Assembly (NCBI RefSeq): GCF_009936375.1
Contig: NZ_AP022332.1
Coordinates: forward strand, 1,054,001 to 1,118,000
Direction of reading: 5' to 3'
Length of the DNA stretch: 64,000 nt
Source of the DNA: Methylosinus sp. C49
Lineage (GTDB): Bacteria; Pseudomonadota; Alphaproteobacteria; Rhizobiales; Beijerinckiaceae
The first letter of the stretch is position 1. Each line of letters starts with the position of its first letter. Shown here in pieces: positions 49,818-57,596 of this stretch. The position numbers and the translations under genes are program-made. A model generated the notes under the pieces. That model searched no databases. It had not been told where the DNA came from and was given only the letters and a program-made list of their open reading frames with translations.

Positions 49818-50438
49818 ATGTTGGGTAGAGTAGCGAGACTGGCGATGAGCGCGGCCCTGGCCGGCGCGGTCTCCATTTTGGGAACGGCGCCCGGCTGGGC
49901 GGGCTCGGAGCATCTGCTCCATGCGGCCCTCGGGCCGGAGACGAGCGTACCCTATGGCTGGCTGGACTTTTGTCATCGCTATCGTGGCGAATGCGCCGCC
50001 GACGCCGCCGGACCGCGCGATATCGAGCTCACCGCCAAAGCCTATAAGGACATTCAGCGCGTCAACGCCCATGTCAATCACGCGATCGAGCCCGTCTCCG
50101 ACATGGATCATTGGGGCGTCGTCGATCGCTGGGATTATCCCACCGACGGCAAGGGCGATTGCGAGGATTATGCGCTGATGAAGCGCCGCCTGCTGGTCGA
50201 GCTCGGCTATCCGCGCGCGGCTCTGCTGATGACGGTGGTGAAGGAGAAGAATGGCGACGGCCATGCGATATTGACGGTGAGGACCAATCGCGGCGAGTTC
50301 GTGCTCGACAATATGAACGATGCTGTGCGGCCCTGGACCAACACGCCCTATCGCTTCGTCAAGCGCCAGTCGCAGCTCGACCAGAACACCTGGGTCGCGA
50401 TCGACGATCCCAACGCCCCGCTCTTCGCCGCGCGCTGA
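49818..50438 (+). CDS. Transglutaminase-like cysteine proteinase (BTLCP)
   Basis: The 206-residue protein has a signal peptide (cleavage near GWAGS) and the bacterial transglutaminase-like catalytic residues: Cys in YPTDGKGDCEDYALMKRRLL, His in GDGHAILTVRTNRGEF and Asp in VLDNMNDAV. BTLCP proteins of this length often work with LapD-like regulators in periplasmic proteolysis of adhesins, but no lapD is nearby. It is preceded by an AT-rich region and followed by a hairpin. Confidence 0.88.
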   Translation: MLGRVARLAMSAALAGAVSILGTAPGWAGSEHLLHAALGPETSVPYGWLDFCHRYRGECAADAAGPRDIELTAKAYKDIQRVNAHVNHAIEPVSDMDHWGVVDRWDYPTDGKGDCEDYALMKRRLLVELGYPRAALLMTVVKEKNGDGHAILTVRTNRGEFVLDNMNDAVRPWTNTPYRFVKRQSQLDQNTWVAIDDPNAPLFAAR

Positions 50439-50448
50439 GCCGGCGCTC

Positions 50449-50473
50449 GGCGCGCCCTTCGGCAGGGCGCGCC
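50449..50473. terminator. Hairpin between convergent genes
   Basis: GGCGCGCCC at 50449-50457 pairs with GGGCGCGCC at 50465-50473 across a seven-base loop. It lies between the convergent stops of the BTLCP and gamma-carbonic anhydrase genes. It could end both transcripts, but neither side has a T-run. Confidence 0.5.
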
Positions 50474-50480
50474 GCGACGG

Positions 50481-51008
50481 TCAGATCGCCTCCAGCCCTT
50501 TGGCGTAGCGCTCGGCGTTCTCGACATAATGTTTCGCCGATTCGAGATTGCGGGCGAGCGCGCCTTCGTCCAGCGTGCGCACGACGCGCGCCGGCGAGCC
50601 GACGATCAGGCTGTTGTCGGGGAACTCCTTATTCTCCGTGACCAGCGAATTGGCGCCGACGAGGCAGTTGCGGCCGATTTTCGCGCCATTGAGGATGGTC
50701 GCGCCCATGCCGATCAGGCTCGCCTCGCCGATGAGGCAGCTGTGCAGAATGACGCCATGGCCGATGGTGCAATCGGCGCCGATGACGAGCGGAAAGCCCA
50801 TATCGGTGTGGAGGACGCTATTGTCCTGAATATTGCTGCGCGCGCCGACCGTGATCCATTCATTGTCGCCGCGCAGCACGCAGCCGAACCAGATGTTGGC
50901 GTCCTCCTCGATCTGCACGCGGCCGATGACATGAGCGTCGGGCGCGATCCAGAAGCGGCCGGAGGCCGGGACGCGCGGCGCGACGCCGTCGAGCTTGTAG
51001 AGAGGCAT
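50481..51008 (-). CDS. Gamma-carbonic anhydrase family protein
   Basis: The 175-residue left-handed beta-helix protein has FWIAPDAHVIGRVQIEEDANIWFGCVLRGDNEWITVGARSNIQDNSVLHTDMGFPLVIGADCTIGHGVILHSCLIGE. The three zinc-binding histidines can be placed in SVLHTD, TIGHGV and ILHSC. It is a homotrimer; some members are carbonic anhydrases, others carry out acyl-transfer-like roles. The C-terminal part ends with a helix. It is convergent with the BTLCP gene. Confidence 0.92.
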   Translation of the reverse strand: MPLYKLDGVAPRVPASGRFWIAPDAHVIGRVQIEEDANIWFGCVLRGDNEWITVGARSNIQDNSVLHTDMGFPLVIGADCTIGHGVILHSCLIGEASLIGMGATILNGAKIGRNCLVGANSLVTENKEFPDNSLIVGSPARVVRTLDEGALARNLESAKHYVENAERYAKGLEAI

Positions 51009-51169
51009 GGGTCAGGTCTCCGGCGCCCCTCTTCGCGGCGGCCTCGGAGCGAGGCGCGAGGGGCGTTCGCCGACCTTCTAGTGTCTTTGGCGCAAAGAGG
51101 AAACCGCGCGCCGTGGGTCTGAATCGGCTAAGCTCGGCGAATCGGCTCTGCTGCTCTTTCTTCAGGATC

Positions 51170-51826
51170 ATGCGCCTCTTCCTCGTCGCCCTGCTTTTGG
51201 CGCTGCTGGCCGCGGCGGGCTATCGCTTCACGCGCAAAACCGATGCGGCCGAGCCGGCCATCGTCGCCGCCAGCCTCGGCGACGCCCGCTTCGCCTATGC
51301 GCCCGCCTATGCGCGCGACGATTCGACGCGTTACGGCGGCGCGCCGGACCGTCTCTCCTTCGTCGCTGTCGCGCCGGATTTCGCGGCGCCGCAAAAGCCG
51401 AGCGCCGATCCGCGCCGGCGCGCGGCAGAGGAGCTGGATCCGATGCGCGTCTTCGTCACGCTCGCGCCGCGTGAGGAGGCGCTCGATCCCGCCGAGCGGC
51501 CCTCGCGCCTCTATGCGCGTTTTCTGGAGAGCGATGTTTGGGGCGGGCCGGGCGGCCTCGTCATGCGGCGCTTCGAGCGGGGCTCGCCCTATGAGCTGGA
51601 GCTGCTCTATCTCGCGCCGCCGGAGGGGCGCGACTTTTTCGCCCGCTGCCCGCGTCGTGACGCGGGCTTTCTCGGCTCTGCGCCCTGCCTATGGGCGCTG
51701 CGCTGGAAGAATCTGGATGTCGAGGCGCGCTTTTCCGCCGCTCTGCTGCGCGATTGGGAAGAGCTCGCGCGCGGGCTGCGCGCCTTTCTGGCCTCGATCG
51801 ACGCCGATCGGCCGCGTCCGCGCTGA
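51170..51826 (+). CDS. Hypothetical membrane-anchored protein
   Basis: The 218-residue protein begins at ATG 51170 with one membrane helix (RLFLVALLLALLAAAGYRF), followed by an extracytoplasmic domain. VFVTLAPREEALDPAERPSRLYARFLESDVWGGPGGLVMRRFERGSPYELELLYLAPPEGRDFFARCPRR resembles the domain found in proteobacterial proteins of unknown function adjacent to heat-shock genes. I do not recognise the family with confidence. Confidence 0.7.
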   Translation: MRLFLVALLLALLAAAGYRFTRKTDAAEPAIVAASLGDARFAYAPAYARDDSTRYGGAPDRLSFVAVAPDFAAPQKPSADPRRRAAEELDPMRVFVTLAPREEALDPAERPSRLYARFLESDVWGGPGGLVMRRFERGSPYELELLYLAPPEGRDFFARCPRRDAGFLGSAPCLWALRWKNLDVEARFSAALLRDWEELARGLRAFLASIDADRPRPR

Positions 51827-51835
51827 GGCGGGCGC

Positions 51836-52231
51836 TCAAAAATCGTCGAGGTCGAAGTCCAGAATGGCGATCTGCAGCGTGTAGCTCGTCTGCTTGGCGT
51901 CATCGGCGGAGATCACGCCGAGAAAATCCTCGCCGCTGTTCAGCTCGACGGAATCGGTCTTGCGGCCGCGCGGCGCGATGGTGAGCTTGTCGTTCTCGAA
52001 CAGCTTGCGCAAATAGGATTGCAGAGTCTCGCGGCCGACCGGCAGCTTCATCCCGAAGGCAAAGGAGCGGTCGCCGTCCTCGTCGTCCACCATGATGGAG
52101 GCGATCTTGCGCTCGCCAAGATGCACTGCGGCGTCGTCGGGGTTCTTGGGATCGGCGGTCACGCGAATCCCCTCATTGCCGAGCGCCTGGCGCAAGAAGG
52201 CCTGCAGCTTGCGCAGCTCGATCTTCTCCAT
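51836..52231 (-). CDS. DUF3126 family protein with two repeats
   Basis: The 131-residue protein starts MEKIELRKLQAFLRQALGNE. Residues about 4-60 (LRKLQAFLRQALGNEGIRVTADPKNPDDAAVHLGERKIASIMVDDEDGDRSFAFGMKL pattern) and about 68-128 (ETLQSYLRKLFENDKLTIAPRGRKTDSVELNSGEDFLGVISADDAKQTSYTLQIAILD pattern) align with each other, so the ~65-residue domain is duplicated. DUF3126 is an alphaproteobacterial family of unknown function. It is convergent with the hypothetical gene at 51170. Confidence 0.78.
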   Translation of the reverse strand: MEKIELRKLQAFLRQALGNEGIRVTADPKNPDDAAVHLGERKIASIMVDDEDGDRSFAFGMKLPVGRETLQSYLRKLFENDKLTIAPRGRKTDSVELNSGEDFLGVISADDAKQTSYTLQIAILDFDLDDF

Positions 52232-52388
52232 ACGGCTTCCCCCGCTTCGCGCGCCTCTTGCCGAGCGCCTCGCCGTCGTCTCGCGGCCCGCAGCCTGTGC
52301 CACGAAAAGCGGCCGCGCCGCAAGAGGGGCGCCCGCCGGGGGGCTGGCAATGAAAAGCCCGGCGCGACGCGCCGATGATGTTGTCGAT

Positions 52389-52415
52389 AAAAAAGCCCGG
52401 CGCGACGCGCCGGGC
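52389..52415 (-). terminator. Intrinsic terminator of the second PsiF-like gene
   Basis: Read on the minus strand, a GCCCGGCGCG-T-CGCGCCGGGC hairpin (52395-52415) is followed by TTTTTT (52394-52389), a clear Rho-independent terminator 34 bases after the stop codon at 52449. A partial second copy of the hairpin lies at about 52354-52372. Confidence 0.85.
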
Positions 52416-52448
52416 CTGACTGTCGAGCGGCGGCAAAAGGCTCGGGAC

Positions 52449-53006
52449 TCACTCGCCCGCGGCTTTGAGGCGCTTGTTGCACTCGCTCCAATATTTCGGC
52501 CAGGTGGCCTTGGGGTCGGCCTTCAGCAGCTCGGCCTTTTTGGACTTCCATTCGGCGCCGCATTTCTTCTGGCGGGCGGCCTGGGCCGCCTTGCCTTCGG
52601 AGACGGGCTTGGCCGGCTTGGCGGCGGTCGTCGGAGCGGGAGCAGGAGCCGGAGCGGGCGTCGCTGTCGTCGGGGCGGGGGCGGGGGCCGGGGCCGGCTC
52701 GGGCGCGGCGGCGGCCGGAGCAGGGGCGGGGGTTGGAGCAGGGGCGGGGGTCGGAGCAGGGGTCGGCGCGGGAGCGGCGGCGGCCGGCGAGGTCTCGGCG
52801 GGCTGCTCGGACAGGCGCATGCGGCAGGCTTTCAGAAAGTCCTGCCAGCTCTGACCCTTCAGCTCATTGGCGGCCTTGGCGGCTTGATATTGCGTGCCGC
52901 ATTCCTTCAAAACATTCGCCTGCGCTTTCGCTTCACCCGCGGCGGCGACCGCCAAGCCGACCGCGAGGGCGCCGACGGCAGCGTAAGAGACGAGACGGAT
53001 CGACAT
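52449..53006 (-). CDS. Secreted protein with PsiF-like repeats (2), Pro/Ala-rich linker
   Basis: The 185-residue protein starts MSIRLVSYAAVGALAVGLAV, a signal peptide (cleavage near AKAQA). One PsiF-like repeat (ECGTQYQAAKAANELKGQSWQDFLKACR) and a second (KCGAEWKSKKAELLKADPKATWPKYWSECNKRL) are joined by a long Ala-Pro-Thr repetitive linker (about residues 72-118). The linker is low-complexity, not a CRISPR. The gene ends in a strong terminator. Function unknown. Confidence 0.75.
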   Translation of the reverse strand: MSIRLVSYAAVGALAVGLAVAAAGEAKAQANVLKECGTQYQAAKAANELKGQSWQDFLKACRMRLSEQPAETSPAAAAPAPTPAPTPAPAPTPAPAPAAAAPEPAPAPAPAPTTATPAPAPAPAPTTAAKPAKPVSEGKAAQAARQKKCGAEWKSKKAELLKADPKATWPKYWSECNKRLKAAGE

Positions 53007-53205
53007 CAAATTTCTCCTTGGTGAGCGCCGTCGCCAATGATGATTCGTCGGCGCAAACGGCTCCCGACGGCCGCACTGCGAGCACGGCCTGTGCCAATTG
53101 TCATGCATAGAGGCAGGGGCCGCAAGCTCGCCGGGACCGCAATCAGGATGTTATGAAACGCTCTTTGGGCTCAGATGGCGCGCGTAAAGCGTGAGGGAAG
53201 GGGCG

Positions 53206-53826
53206 ATGGCCGCCGAAAGAGAAAATCCGCGCGCTTGGCGCGATGCCGCCGCGCTGCGTCATCCAGATGGCGTTTTGCGTTGTCCGTGGGCCGGTTACGA
53301 TGCGCTCTATGTCGCCTATCACGACGAGGAATGGGGCCGCCCGGAGCGCGATTCGTGCGCGCTCTACGAGAAGCTGATTCTCGATGGCTTCCAGGCCGGC
53401 CTTTCCTGGATTTCCATCTTGCGCCGCCGCGAGGGCTTTCGCGCCGCTTTCGAGGGTTTCGATCCCGAGCGAATCGCGCGCTTCGACGCCGCTCGCGTCG
53501 AAGCTCTGATGCAAAATCAGGCAATCATCCGCAACCGCGCCAAGATCGAAGGCGCCATCGCCTCCGCGCGCGCCTATCTGGAGCTCGAGGAGCGCGTGGG
53601 ATTTTCCAACTATCTCTGGGATTTCGTCGATGGAGCCCCGATCGTCCGGCGTCCGCGGACGACGGCCGATATTCCGACGCAGACCGACATCTCCCGCCGC
53701 CTCGCCAAGGATCTGAAGGCGCGCGGCTTCGCCTTCTGCGGCCCGACGATCGTCTACGCCTTCATGCAGGCGGTGGGCATGGTGGACGACCATCTGGCGG
53801 AGTGCCATTGCGCGAGCCCGTCTTGA
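53206..53826 (+). CDS. tag: DNA-3-methyladenine glycosylase I
   Basis: The 206-residue protein has the Tag signature: VLRCPWAGYDALYVAYHDEEWGRPERDSCALYEKLILDGFQAGLSWISILRRREGFRAAFEGFD family segments, FCGPTIVYAFMQAVGMVDDHLAECHC. The zinc ligands are C in RCPW, H in YHDEE, and H and C in DHLAECH. It excises alkylated adenine from DNA. ATG 53206 is used; an in-frame ATG at 53191 is possible. Confidence 0.94.
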   Translation: MAAERENPRAWRDAAALRHPDGVLRCPWAGYDALYVAYHDEEWGRPERDSCALYEKLILDGFQAGLSWISILRRREGFRAAFEGFDPERIARFDAARVEALMQNQAIIRNRAKIEGAIASARAYLELEERVGFSNYLWDFVDGAPIVRRPRTTADIPTQTDISRRLAKDLKARGFAFCGPTIVYAFMQAVGMVDDHLAECHCASPS

Positions 53827-53951
53827 ACGCCCTGGGGAAAAGCGATCTTCTTCTTTGCTCGTTCTGTTTGTGTTCTTGGCGACAAAAATTCTGGGCGTTA
53901 TGATCGCCATGCTACGGCTTTTGTTCCGTTCCGTTGAACCCACAATGTCGG

Positions 53952-54611
53952 ATGTCGACCCTCCACCTCGTGCCAGAAGATATTTCAAGCCTCTATGAGA
54001 CCCATGAATGGAGAAATGCGGCCGGCGTCCTGCTGACGGCGCATCCTAAGGAGTGGGCCGAGATTTTGGAGGCGCTGAGAGGGTTCCGGTTCCGCGCATC
54101 GGATGTGCTCGCGCCGGGCAAGAACAAGTCCGATCTCGCGAAAGGTCTCGATAGCGCTCTGCTGAGACATGGCTGGCGGGAGACGCAGTTCCAAACGGCA
54201 GTAAAGGTTGACGATGTCGTGCGAGAAAGCCCGACTCACAAGGTGGACTGCTATAAGAACCGTGTCGCTCTCGAAGTGGAATGGAACAACAAAGATCCAT
54301 TTTTCGACCGCGATCTCAATAATTTCCGACTACTTTTTGACCTCAACGTCATCGATGTCGGCATCATCTTGACACGCTGTTCCGAACTTCAGGCGATTTT
54401 CAACCGTCTGGGCAAAGGAAAGAGCTACGGCAACTCCACCACTCATATGAAAAAGCTGATCCCACGCATCATGGGCGGCGGCGGGGGAGGTTGTCCCATA
54501 CTGGTTTTCGGCATTGGCGCGAAACTGTTCGTCGAAGACGTTCCGCGGGCTGAAATTCCACCTCCGAATGATTCGACGGATGAGAGCGACGATGACGAAA
54601 GCGAGCGCTGA
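53952..54611 (+). CDS. BglII/BstYI-family type II restriction endonuclease
   Basis: The 219-residue protein begins at ATG 53952 (MSTLHLVPEDISSLYETHEW). The active-site pattern D-x8-E-x-E is seen at D99, E108, E110 in KVDCYKNRVALEVEWNNKDPFF, matching the BglII/BstYI metal-dependent core. The rest, DRDLNNFRLLFDLNVIDVGIILTRCSELQ, is family-typical. Members cut within GATC-related sites (AGATCT or RGATCY). The coding sequence is lower in GC than its neighbours. It overlaps the MT-A70 methylase start by 20 bases, forming a compact R-M unit. Confidence 0.85.
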   Translation: MSTLHLVPEDISSLYETHEWRNAAGVLLTAHPKEWAEILEALRGFRFRASDVLAPGKNKSDLAKGLDSALLRHGWRETQFQTAVKVDDVVRESPTHKVDCYKNRVALEVEWNNKDPFFDRDLNNFRLLFDLNVIDVGIILTRCSELQAIFNRLGKGKSYGNSTTHMKKLIPRIMGGGGGGCPILVFGIGAKLFVEDVPRAEIPPPNDSTDESDDDESER

Positions 54612-55239
54612 CCTGCTGCAGGACCTCGGACGATCGCGTTTCGGCGTGGTCCTGGCGGATCCACCCTGGCGTTTTGCGAACCGCACCGGGAAAATGGCGC
54701 CGGAACACCGCCGCCTCTCGCGCTATGGCACAATGGAGGTCGAGGAGATTTGCGCCCTGCCGGTGGCCGAGGTGGCCAAGGACACTGCCCATCTCTATCT
54801 CTGGGTACCCAATGCGCTGCTGCCTATGGGGCTCGAGGTGATGTCGGCTTGGGGCTTCACCTATAAGTCTAATTTGATTTGGCACAAGGTCAGGAAAGAT
54901 GGCGGGTCGGACGGACGCGGCGTCGGATTTTATTTCCGAAACGTCACAGAGATGATCTTGTTCGGCGTGCGCGGAAAAAACGCTCGGACTCTCGCCGCTG
55001 GACGTCGGCAGGTCAATTTTTTGGCGACGAGAAAGCGGGAGCATTCTCGAAAGCCCGACGAGCAATACGATCTTATCGAAGCGTGCTCGGCTGGCCCTTA
55101 TCTCGAGCTTTTCGCGCGTGGGAAGAGAAAGGGCTGGTCGTCCTGGGGCAATCAAGCCAGTGACGATTATTATCCGAGTTGGGATACCTATGCCTATCAT
55201 TCGGGTGTGACCAGTTTGGCCAACATGAGCGAAGAGTGA
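54592..55239 (+). CDS. MT-A70 family DNA adenine methyltransferase
   Basis: The 215-residue protein, starting at ATG 54592, has the catalytic DPPW in FGVVLADPPWRFANRTG and SAM-binding parts HLYLWVPNALLPMGLEVMSAWGFTYKSNLIWHK, followed by EHSRKPDEQYDLIEACSAGPYLELFARGKRKGWSSWGNQ. Bacterial MT-A70 members are N6-adenine methylases, several of them with type II systems. Here it is the likely protecting partner of the overlapping BglII-like nuclease, so the protected base would be an adenine. Base composition is lower-GC, suggesting acquisition with the nuclease. Confidence 0.88.
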   Translation: MTKASADLLQDLGRSRFGVVLADPPWRFANRTGKMAPEHRRLSRYGTMEVEEICALPVAEVAKDTAHLYLWVPNALLPMGLEVMSAWGFTYKSNLIWHKVRKDGGSDGRGVGFYFRNVTEMILFGVRGKNARTLAAGRRQVNFLATRKREHSRKPDEQYDLIEACSAGPYLELFARGKRKGWSSWGNQASDDYYPSWDTYAYHSGVTSLANMSEE

Positions 55240-55255
55240 TGGACGCAGCGACCGC

Positions 55256-55876
55256 ATGAGGCCGCCCAAGACCCGAACTGCGCCAGGCGCCCCCCGCGCC
55301 TGGCAGCGCATGTTGTCCGGTCGGCGGCTCGATCTGCTGGATCCCTCGCCGCTGGATGTGGAAATCGAGGATATCGCCCATGGGCTGGCCCGCGTCGCTC
55401 GCTGGAACGGTCAGACGCATGGCCCACATATATTCTCGGTCGCCCAGCACAGCCTGCTCGTCGAGGAGATCGCCTGCGCGCTCTCGCCCGGGCTCGGACG
55501 CGAGGGGCGGCTGTTCATGCTGCTCCATGACGCGCCGGAATATGTGATCGGCGACATGATCTCCCCCTTCAAAGCGGTCATCGGCGACACATACAAGAGC
55601 GTGGAGAAACGCATTTTGACGGCGATCCTGCTGCGCTTCTCATTGCCGCCGGAGCCGGACGCGGCGCTCTTGCGTCTCTCCAAGCGGGCGGATCGCGCCT
55701 CGGCTTTTTTCGAGGCGGTGGGTCTCGCCGGCTTTACACGCGGAGAGGCCGAGCGCATCTTCGGCCGTCCGGCGCTGGCGCCCGACGCTTGCGCGCAGGC
55801 GTTGGAGCCGCTCTCGGTCGAGGAGGCGCAGCAGCGCTTTCTGGCGCGCTTCGCCACGATCGAGCGAAGCGCGTAG
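55256..55876 (+). CDS. HD-family hydrolase (YfbR-like)
   Basis: The 206-residue protein MRPPKTRTAPGAPRAWQRML has the HD motif in RLFMLLHDAPEYVIGDMISPFK, with an upstream His (GPHIFSVAQHSLLVEEI) and later Asp (LSKRADRASAF). This is the YfbR-like 5'-deoxynucleotidase or related group. It leads a three-gene unit with a tyrosine phosphatase-like protein and the NrtR-like regulator, a linkage I recall from Hyphomicrobiales. Confidence 0.87.
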   Translation: MRPPKTRTAPGAPRAWQRMLSGRRLDLLDPSPLDVEIEDIAHGLARVARWNGQTHGPHIFSVAQHSLLVEEIACALSPGLGREGRLFMLLHDAPEYVIGDMISPFKAVIGDTYKSVEKRILTAILLRFSLPPEPDAALLRLSKRADRASAFFEAVGLAGFTRGEAERIFGRPALAPDACAQALEPLSVEEAQQRFLARFATIERSA

Positions 55877-55924
55877 CGACGCATCAGAGTGTGAGGCATC
55901 GAAGTGACACAGAACGGGTGAGAC

Positions 55925-56437
55925 ATGGCGCACCTCTATGTCTGTTCGCTTACGAAGGTCGTCGACACGGTGCGCGCCAGCGGCGCGCGCTCGCTCATCA
56001 CAATTCTCACCGCCGGCTCCTCGCTGGCGCGCCCGAGCGAAATCGTACCCGAGCGCCATTTGCGGCTCGCCGTCTCCGACATAGAGGCGGATCAGGACGG
56101 CCATGTGCTCGCCAATCGCGCGCATATTGAGAGCCTTCTCGCCTTCGCCGGCGCATGGGACCGGCGTGAGCCGCTGGTCATCCATTGCTACGCCGGCGTG
56201 AGCCGCTCGCCGGCGGCGGCCTTCATTCTCGCTTGCGCGCTCGCCCCGCAGCGGGCGGAGAGCGAATTGGCGTCCGAGCTGCGCCGCGCCTCGCCGACGG
56301 CGACGCCCAACCGCCGTCTCGTCGCTCTGGCCGATCGCATTCTCGCGCGCGACGGCCGCATGTCGGCGGCCATAGCCGAGATCGGCCGCGGCGCGGATTG
56401 CTACGAGGGAGCGCCTTTCGCGCTCGAGCTCGCCTGA
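55925..56437 (+). CDS. Tyrosine/dual-specificity phosphatase-like protein
   Basis: The 170-residue protein contains the P-loop HCYAGVSRSPAAAFILACAL (HCxxGxSRS) in PLVIHCYAGVSRSP and an upstream general-acid Asp in AVSDIEADQDG. The fold resembles small cysteine phosphatases. Substrate not predictable. It lies between the HD hydrolase and the NrtR-like gene, with short gaps. Confidence 0.9.
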   Translation: MAHLYVCSLTKVVDTVRASGARSLITILTAGSSLARPSEIVPERHLRLAVSDIEADQDGHVLANRAHIESLLAFAGAWDRREPLVIHCYAGVSRSPAAAFILACALAPQRAESELASELRRASPTATPNRRLVALADRILARDGRMSAAIAEIGRGADCYEGAPFALELA

Positions 56438-56447
56438 CCCATAGACG

Positions 56448-57467
56448 ATGACGAGCTTCGATCATCGGCGCGAGCCGCCTGCATCTTCACGCCACTCGGA
56501 AGGACCGCTGCCGGTCGCCATCGGCCTGACGGCGGCGATCGTCGCGGCGCAGGAGGACGAGCCGCTCATCCTCACCGTCGCCGCCACCGGCGCGGATGCG
56601 CGCGCCGCTCTGCCCTCCGGCCCGTTCGATCCGGTGCGTCACCGCACTTTCGAGATCGGCCTGCGCGCCTGGGTCGCCGAGCAGACCGGCATGACGCTGG
56701 GCTATGTCGAGCAGCTCTACACTTTCGGCGATCGCGGTCGTCACGCCCGCGCCGGCGACCGCGATCCGCATGTGGTCTCCGTCGGCTATCTCGCGCTGAC
56801 CCGGATCGCCGAGGAGCAGGCGGAGGAGATCCGCGGCTTTCGCAGCTGGTACGAATTCTTCCCCTGGGAGGATTGGCGCGGCGGCCGGCCCGAGGCGATG
56901 GAGACGACTATTCTGCCCGGCCTCTCGGCCTGGGTCGAGGAGGCGCCGGATGCGCTCTCTTCCTCCGGCCTCAGGCGGCGCGACCGCGTCAACCTCCTGT
57001 TCCGTCCGCAGGGAAGGGGTCTCGACGAGGAGAATGCGCTCGAGCGCTATGAGCTGCTCTATGAGGCCGGCCTAGTGGAGGAGGCTTGGCGCGACGGGCG
57101 CGAGGCGGCGTTGAAGCGGGGCGCCAAGCCGCCGCCGCTCGGCGCGCCCATGCAGCACGATCATCGGCGCATTCTGGCGACGGCGATGGGCCGGCTGCGC
57201 GCCAAGATGAAGTACCGCCCGGTGATCTTCGAGCTGATGCCGCCGGCCTTCACGCTCACCGAGCTGCAGCGGACGGTGGAGGCCATCGCCGGCCGCCACT
57301 TGCACAAGCAGAACTTCCGCCGCCTCGTCGAGACCTCCGCCGCCGTGGAGCCGACGGGGGAGGTGTCGCTGAAGACCGGCGGCCGTCCCGCAGCGCTTTT
57401 TCATTTTCGCCGCAATGTCTTGCAAGAACGTCCCGCGCCCGGCCTCAGGGTCGGAATCAGAGGATGA
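56448..57467 (+). CDS. NrtR-like NAD metabolism regulator (Nudix-HTH)
   Basis: The 339-residue protein has an N-terminal Nudix-like domain (LPVAIGLTAAIVAAQEDEPLILTVAATG, then QLYTFGDRGRHARAGDRDPHVVSVGYLAL) and a C-terminal winged helix (MKYRPVIFELMPPAFTLTELQRTVEAIAGRHLHKQNFRRLV). The catalytic Nudix box GX5EX7REUXEEXGU is not seen, as in NrtR regulators that sense ADP-ribose. It probably represses NAD genes elsewhere. It ends before a terminator. Confidence 0.87.
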   Translation: MTSFDHRREPPASSRHSEGPLPVAIGLTAAIVAAQEDEPLILTVAATGADARAALPSGPFDPVRHRTFEIGLRAWVAEQTGMTLGYVEQLYTFGDRGRHARAGDRDPHVVSVGYLALTRIAEEQAEEIRGFRSWYEFFPWEDWRGGRPEAMETTILPGLSAWVEEAPDALSSSGLRRRDRVNLLFRPQGRGLDEENALERYELLYEAGLVEEAWRDGREAALKRGAKPPPLGAPMQHDHRRILATAMGRLRAKMKYRPVIFELMPPAFTLTELQRTVEAIAGRHLHKQNFRRLVETSAAVEPTGEVSLKTGGRPAALFHFRRNVLQERPAPGLRVGIRG

Positions 57468-57535
57468 TCCGACGGGCGATCGGATGGGTCGCCGTCCACC
57501 CGACCGCTCGAGGATGATCCGGCCGTTAAGAGACT

Positions 57536-57566
57536 ATTCACCCTGTCATGGTGAATTTTCTCTTTA
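57536..57566 (+). terminator. Intrinsic terminator after the NrtR-like gene
   Basis: ATTCACC at 57536-57542 and GGTGAAT at 57550-57556 form a seven-bp stem with a seven-base loop, followed by TTTCTCTTT. It closes the HD-phosphatase-NrtR transcript before the next gene (57597). Confidence 0.65.
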
Positions 57567-57596
57567 TCGGACGTCAGTAGAGCGTAGGGGTGTTGC

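Noticed and set aside
52620-52800. Tandem-looking repeats that could be taken for a CRISPR or microsatellite
   Set aside because: They encode the Ala-Pro-Thr linker of the second PsiF-like protein in frame; spacers are absent.
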